Source of the DNA: Candidatus Nomurabacteria bacterium
GTDB taxonomy: Bacteria > Patescibacteriota > Minisyncoccia > Phycocordibacterales > UBA10002
Assembly: GCA_943354745.1 (NCBI GenBank)
Contig: CALRDB010000005.1
Location: forward strand, 1-39,637
Reading direction: 5' to 3'
DNA: 39,637 nt
Shown here: piece by piece, positions 35,772-39,637 of the stretch
Numbering within the stretch: position 1 is the first letter of the stretch
Layout: each line of letters begins with the position of its first letter
Made by a program: the position numbers and the translations under genes
Notes under the pieces: generated by a model
The model's database searches: none
What the model saw: only the letters and a program-made list of their open reading frames with translations
Told to the model about the DNA's origin: nothing

Positions 35772-35827
35772 AAACTAGAAAAAAGAAGGCACTTGCGCTA
35801 TTCTTCTAGTAAAGCTTCAGTGCTTTT

Positions 35828-35863
35828 TGTGGCCACGTAGAAAAGTGGTAATTCGGAGATCTG
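35828..35863 (+). pseudogene. Duplicate 5' half of tRNA-Cys, interrupted in the anticodon loop
   Basis: 36 bp identical to 36143-36178. Confidence 0.9.
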
Positions 35864-35895
35864 TCTGGCTATGCCAGATCTGGCATAGCCAGACA
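35862..35895. repeat. 34-bp perfect loopless palindrome at the tRNA-Cys half-copy break
   Basis: TGTCTGGCTATGCCAGATCTGGCATAGCCAGACA. Confidence 0.97.
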
Positions 35896-35903
35896 AAATT
35901 TCC

Positions 35904-36155
35904 ATGAAGTATTATGCTTATGTTTTGAGAAGCCTAAAGAACGGTGATATCTACATCGGCAGCACTGAAAACGTGGAAAATCGAGTTATGCTTCACAATC
36001 AAGGTCGTGTAAAATCAACGAAAGGGTATCGTCCTTGGGAATTGTTGGAGAAAGAGGAGTTTTCTTCTCGAAATGAAACAGTGCGAAGAGAACGGTTTCT
36101 AAAGACTCATCAACAGAAAGCTTTGATAAAAGCGAAATATAGTGTGGCCACGTAG
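35904..36155 (+). CDS. Small GIY-YIG nuclease-domain protein; stop codon inside tRNA-Cys
   Basis: YYAYVLRSLKNGDIYIGSTENVENRVMLHNQG...KGYRPWELLEKEEF (GIY-YIG, UPF0213/YhbQ-like). Confidence 0.88.
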   Translation: MKYYAYVLRSLKNGDIYIGSTENVENRVMLHNQGRVKSTKGYRPWELLEKEEFSSRNETVRRERFLKTHQQKALIKAKYSVAT

Positions 36156-36217
36156 AAAAGTGGTAATTCGGAGATCTGCAAAATCTCTATGCGGGAGTTC
36201 GATTCTCCCCGTGGCCT
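36146..36217 (+). tRNA. tRNA-Cys (anticodon GCA), no encoded CCA
   Basis: Acceptor GGCCACG/CGTGGCC, anticodon loop CTGCAAA, T-loop TTCGATT. Confidence 0.93.
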
Positions 36218-36350
36218 TCAGGACGCGAGCCCCAAACTGCTTTGGGGCGTGGGGGAATCGAAGACCTTTCCCATATTTTTGAATGATTCTTATCATGAGA
36301 AAATGGGAAAGGTGTACTGAAACTGTAAGTTTCGATTCTCCCCGTGGCCT
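36218..36350. repeat. Hairpin unit A after tRNA-Cys, ending in a 20-bp copy of the tRNA-Cys 3' end
   Basis: TTCGATTCTCCCCGTGGCCT at 36198-36217 and 36331-36350; internal stems CCCCAAA/TTTGGGG and ACCTTTCCCAT/ATGGGAAAGGT. Confidence 0.85.
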
Positions 36351-36390
36351 CACTAAAATAATTCGCAAGTGAACGGATGCTTTTAGACAA

Positions 36391-36474
36391 GCCCGGGTGG
36401 CGGAACTGGTATACGCGCAACACTTAAAATGTTGTCTTGGAAACGAGATGTGGGTTCGATTCCCACCCCGGGCA
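36391..36474 (+). tRNA. tRNA-Leu (anticodon TAA), no encoded CCA
   Basis: Acceptor GCCCGGG/CCCGGGC, anticodon loop CTTAAAA, T-loop TTCGATT. Confidence 0.93.
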
Positions 36475-36760
36475 TAAGCAAGCGAAGCAAGCGTTGCACG
36501 AGCAAGCAAACTGCTTTGCTTGCGTGGGTGGAATCGAAAGGGTTCTCCCTAATTTTTGAGACATTCTTATGGCGAGAAAATGGGAAACCCGTACTGAAGC
36601 TGTAAGCTTCGATTCCCACCCCGGGCATAAGCAAGCGAAGCGAGCGTTACACGAGCAAGCAAACTGCTTTGCTTGGGTGGGTGGAATCGAAAGGGTTCTC
36701 CATAATTTTCACAGCATTCCTTTGGCGAGAAAATGGAAAACCTACACCAAACTGTAGTTT
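36455..36760. repeat. Two tandem 153-bp hairpin units (B, C) starting in the tRNA-Leu(UAA) T-loop
   Basis: TTCGATTCCCACCCCGGGCATAAGCAAGCGAAGC at 36455 and 36608; conserved internal hairpins. Confidence 0.85.
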
Positions 36761-36782
36761 CTATTTCGGCTTATAACTCAGT

Positions 36783-37454
36783 ATGAAAAGGCCATTTCTT
36801 TCTTCCTCTAGCCTCAAACTTATCGCCCTAGTGACTATGACGATTGACCATATCGGTATGCTGTTTTTCCCCAGCCAACTGTTATGGCGAATTATAGGAA
36901 GAGTTTCCTTCCCCCTTTTTGCATTTCTTATTGCTGAAGGTTTTGAAAAGACGAGTGACGTGCGAAAATATTTCTCCCGCTTGCTCTCATTTGCCGCCCT
37001 CTCGCAGATTCCCTACAGCCTCTTTATGTTTTCCACGGGGTTCCCTTCACCTCACCTAAACATTTTCTTCACCCTTAGCGCAGGGCTTTTCGCTCTCATC
37101 TTGTGGAAACAATTACCGCCTCGCTACTCAGCTCCCAGCATAGGACTTCTTATGTATCTTGCCGAATGTGCTTCTTTCGACTACGGAGCGTACGGAATAC
37201 TCACCATACTTGCGAGTGCGTTGCTTCTCCGATTCCGCACTACGGGCATCATATCGTTAACTCTCCTTCCCTTACTCTACACAGCTATATACTCTCTGGT
37301 TAGCGCTCTCTCACTGCAGATGTATGCTTCGATAAGCGTACCTCTCGTGACCATCTACAACAAAGAACATGGCAAACACTTTCCCCGCCGTTTACTTTAC
37401 TGGTTTTACCCAGTACATTTTTTACTACTTCTTTCGATTTGGCATTTCATTTAA
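36783..37454 (+). CDS. TraX-family membrane protein
   Basis: SSLKLIALVTMTIDHIGMLFF...IIGRVSFPLFAFLIAEGFEKTSD. Confidence 0.85.
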   Translation: MKRPFLSSSSLKLIALVTMTIDHIGMLFFPSQLLWRIIGRVSFPLFAFLIAEGFEKTSDVRKYFSRLLSFAALSQIPYSLFMFSTGFPSPHLNIFFTLSAGLFALILWKQLPPRYSAPSIGLLMYLAECASFDYGAYGILTILASALLLRFRTTGIISLTLLPLLYTAIYSLVSALSLQMYASISVPLVTIYNKEHGKHFPRRLLYWFYPVHFLLLLSIWHFI

Positions 37455-37551
37455 AACACATTTCTGCCTAGCACTCTGTACGGCCGTACGCTGGGACTTA
37501 AGAATGTCCTGAAGTTTGTCGTGAGCTTGGTGTAGCGGTATACTTCGCAGT

Positions 37552-38766
37552 ATGAAAAAAGGGAAGAAAATCTGCAAAGACTGTGAGCCCGCACAGGTCA
37601 ATCACTTCATCATGAGGACATCCTCCTACATGGGGCTTGTCATTAAACCGGCCTTAAAACCACTCGACTATTTGACACGTGTCCTTCTTCCACCTCGTTC
37701 GTTCTCTTGGTTTAACCTCGTTGCTCCATACACGTTAAAAGCTCTTGCTTTTTTTCGTATCGGCAAGCTGGACACCGAGATAGCGAAAGAAGACAGCGAT
37801 CGAACTCGCTGTTTTTGGAGTGAGGCAAAGAAACGTGGCATTGATATGACGATGTACCGTTGTGGTCCCATTAAAGATCTCTTTATTGCAAGACAAGGAG
37901 GCAAGACTATTTGCTTTGACGGACTTCCCCGCCCTGTGGGCCCTGAAGCTAAGTCACTCTATTGGATGGATAACAAACCGCTTATGCGCAAACATTTCAG
38001 CATGCACGGCATCCCTATAGCAAATGGTGATTCATGCTTCGGAGAGAAGCGAGCGCTCGAAATATTTTACTCGCTTAAAAAGCCAGTTATCATTAAACCT
38101 TATAGTGGATCACGGAGTCGTCACACCACCATTCACCTCGAGACCGCAGACGAGTTTCTAAGGGCATTTCGAAACGCCAAAGTACTTTCACCGCTTGCTC
38201 TTATCGAAGAAGAGCTTGAAGGCTTCGTGCACCGTGGCACACTTATCAATGGCAAGCTTATCGCGGTCATGCGCCGTGAACCACCTCATGTCATCGGAGA
38301 TGGCGTCCACAGCGTGCAGAAACTGGTCCAGGAAGAAAATAAGCGTGAAAAACGTCACGGAGCTACCTTCCACCCGATTGCCGTTGGCCCTGAGGCAGAT
38401 CAAGAACTTGCTCGACAAAGACTTACCTGGGAAAGTATCCCTAGCAAGGGAACGTTGGTAGCACTCAACCAAAAAGTAAGCCGAGGTATCGGCGCGAGTA
38501 CGACAGATCTCACTGACGAAATGCACCCCGAGAACAAAAAGCTTCTTGAAAAAATCGGTAGTGTTCTTAATGACCCATTGGTAGGAGTTGATTTCATTAT
38601 GAATGATGTGCGCGTACCGTGGCAGGAGCAAAAACGTTCCGGCGTCATCGAGTGTAATTCCTTACCTTTTATTGATTTGCATCATTTTCCACTCAACGGC
38701 AAGCCGCGGAATGTCGCGGGAGCACTGTGGGATCTCATCTTCCCTTCTACGGCGAGCAATCGATAA
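37552..38766 (+). CDS. ATP-grasp ligase (cyanophycin synthetase/GshAB-like)
   Basis: DNKPLMRKHFSMHGIPIANG, KPVIIKPYSGSRSRHTTI, ALIEEELEGFVHRGTLINGKLIAVMRREPPHVIGDGVHSV, GVDFIMND, VIECNSLP. Confidence 0.85.
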   Translation: MKKGKKICKDCEPAQVNHFIMRTSSYMGLVIKPALKPLDYLTRVLLPPRSFSWFNLVAPYTLKALAFFRIGKLDTEIAKEDSDRTRCFWSEAKKRGIDMTMYRCGPIKDLFIARQGGKTICFDGLPRPVGPEAKSLYWMDNKPLMRKHFSMHGIPIANGDSCFGEKRALEIFYSLKKPVIIKPYSGSRSRHTTIHLETADEFLRAFRNAKVLSPLALIEEELEGFVHRGTLINGKLIAVMRREPPHVIGDGVHSVQKLVQEENKREKRHGATFHPIAVGPEADQELARQRLTWESIPSKGTLVALNQKVSRGIGASTTDLTDEMHPENKKLLEKIGSVLNDPLVGVDFIMNDVRVPWQEQKRSGVIECNSLPFIDLHHFPLNGKPRNVAGALWDLIFPSTASNR

Positions 38767-38851
38767 GCTACGGCCAACCACTTGTCACCAGAAAAGTGGA
38801 CTTCCAAATAAGATGATTTTGTTGTAAGTTGTAGGGTGTCAGTTAATTTTT

Positions 38852-38924
38852 CCGCCCATAGCTCAGCTGGTAGAGCAGATCCCTCTTAAGGATAAGGTCC
38901 CTGGTTCGAGCCCAGGTGGGCGGA
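38852..38924 (+). tRNA. tRNA-Lys (anticodon CTT), no encoded CCA
   Basis: Acceptor CCGCCCA/TGGGCGG, anticodon loop CTCTTAA, T-loop TTCGAGC. Confidence 0.92.
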
Positions 38925-39011
38925 TAAGATTCCGAACTGTCACCTATAACTGGGACAGGTGACTGGAACAAAGCATTTGTACTACACGATGACTTGGTTA
39001 CAGTTATTCAG

Positions 39012-39637
39012 TTACCTGTTACAGTTACAGAGACGGGCGGGTGGCGAAATGGTAGACGCGCTGGTTTTAGGAACCAGTGGAGCAATCCATGGAGGTTCAA
39101 GTCCTCTCCCGCCCACCAATAAGGAACTCAAAGGTTTTTTCGGAGGATACAAGCGGACGGCACAAAGCGCCGACCAAGGATTTTTTGGCGAGATTGCAAG
39201 AGAATTCAGAATTTCTGGCGCGCTTGCGCGCACTGTTTTTTCGCCAAGAAGCAGGTGCGAGCCAAAGATTTCTTTGGCACAGACCTTTTTGGCAAAAAGG
39301 TCTGAATCAGAAGCAATTTTGTCCAATGATTGAGCGTCTTTTAGCCAGTTTTGGAAAGGTGCGAGCCAATCATTCTGCTTGTGTGAAAGAGAGGTCATTT
39401 CTTCTTCGAGCGACTTCTTTTCCAACAATAGTTTTGTTTTCTGTGAGGTATAGTCCACTTGGTCAATAACCTGGTCTAAATATCCCGTCAGAAGTCGCTC
39501 TAACTTTTGTGAAATGACCGACAGTCTGGTTTCCTTCTCTTTCACACTAGCAGTCAAAGACGGGGCGGAGTTTTTGTAGTCTTGCAAAGCAAGACGATTT
39601 AATTCCTCCGCCCAGTCTTTGGGCAAAGAAACTTTTT
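39012..39637 (-). CDS. Serine recombinase, C-terminal fragment (5' truncated by window edge); reads antisense through tRNA-Leu(UAG)
   Basis: Open to the window end (KVSLPKDW...); homologous to the left-end recombinase; tail GGRGLEPPWIAPLVPKTSASTISPPAR is antisense tRNA. Confidence 0.75.
   Translation of the reverse strand, partial: KVSLPKDWAEELNRLALQDYKNSAPSLTASVKEKETRLSVISQKLERLLTGYLDQVIDQVDYTSQKTKLLLEKKSLEEEMTSLSHKQNDWLAPFQNWLKDAQSLDKIASDSDLFAKKVCAKEIFGSHLLLGEKTVRASAPEILNSLAISPKNPWSALCAVRLYPPKKPLSSLLVGGRGLEPPWIAPLVPKTSASTISPPARLCNCNR
39035..39118 (+). tRNA. tRNA-Leu (anticodon TAG), CCA encoded
   Basis: Acceptor GGGCGGG/CCCGCCC, anticodon loop TTTAGGA, T-loop TTCAAGT. Confidence 0.93.

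Noticed and set aside
35772-35830. Rho-independent terminator after rbfA (GGCACT...AGTGCTTTTT)
   Set aside because: Stem is only about 6 bp with a long loop; too weak to list as a feature.
36099-36634. Minus-strand ORFs (IEAYSFSTGFPFSRHKNVSKIRENPF etc.)
   Set aside because: They read through tRNA-Cys, tRNA-Leu and the hairpin units; the units show paired covarying stems, so an RNA/DNA structure explanation is better than coding.

Overview
The window looks like a chromosomal segment of a reduced-genome bacterium, probably Patescibacteria/CPR (Parcubacteria-like); this is inferred from gene content and short IF-2 and DnaX, with no database search. Backbone genes include dnaX, dus, a membrane-anchored Clp ATPase, an FtsQ-like protein, serS, dprA, topA, two tandem RelA/SpoT homologues, parB, a PEP-synthase/RPH-like dikinase, ribH, ribE, miaA, rpmG (52 aa, missing from the ORF track), alr, clpB, a cysteine desulfurase, infB, rbfA, a TraX-like protein and an ATP-grasp ligase. 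I read eight intact tRNA genes: Gln, Leu(CAA), Trp, Tyr, Cys, Leu(UAA), Lys and Leu(UAG). The most unusual signal is around the tRNA genes. (1) Both window ends are serine-recombinase C-termini whose stop codons lie inside, or beyond, a tRNA gene on the opposite strand. (2) A GIY-YIG ORF and an HTH/LAGLIDADG-like ORF each end on a TAG inside the 5' end of a tRNA (Cys, Tyr). (3) A 36-bp copy of the tRNA-Cys 5' half is broken in the anticodon loop by a perfect palindrome. (4) A complete tRNA-Leu(CAA) sits inside the anticodon-loop interruption of a second, compensatorily evolved tRNA-Leu-like gene. (5) Related 133-153 bp hairpin units with covarying stems follow tRNA-Cys and tRNA-Leu(UAA), each carrying a copy of the host tRNA 3' end. 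The window also holds four perfect loopless palindromes of 30-42 bp and several in-frame repeat insertions in housekeeping genes.
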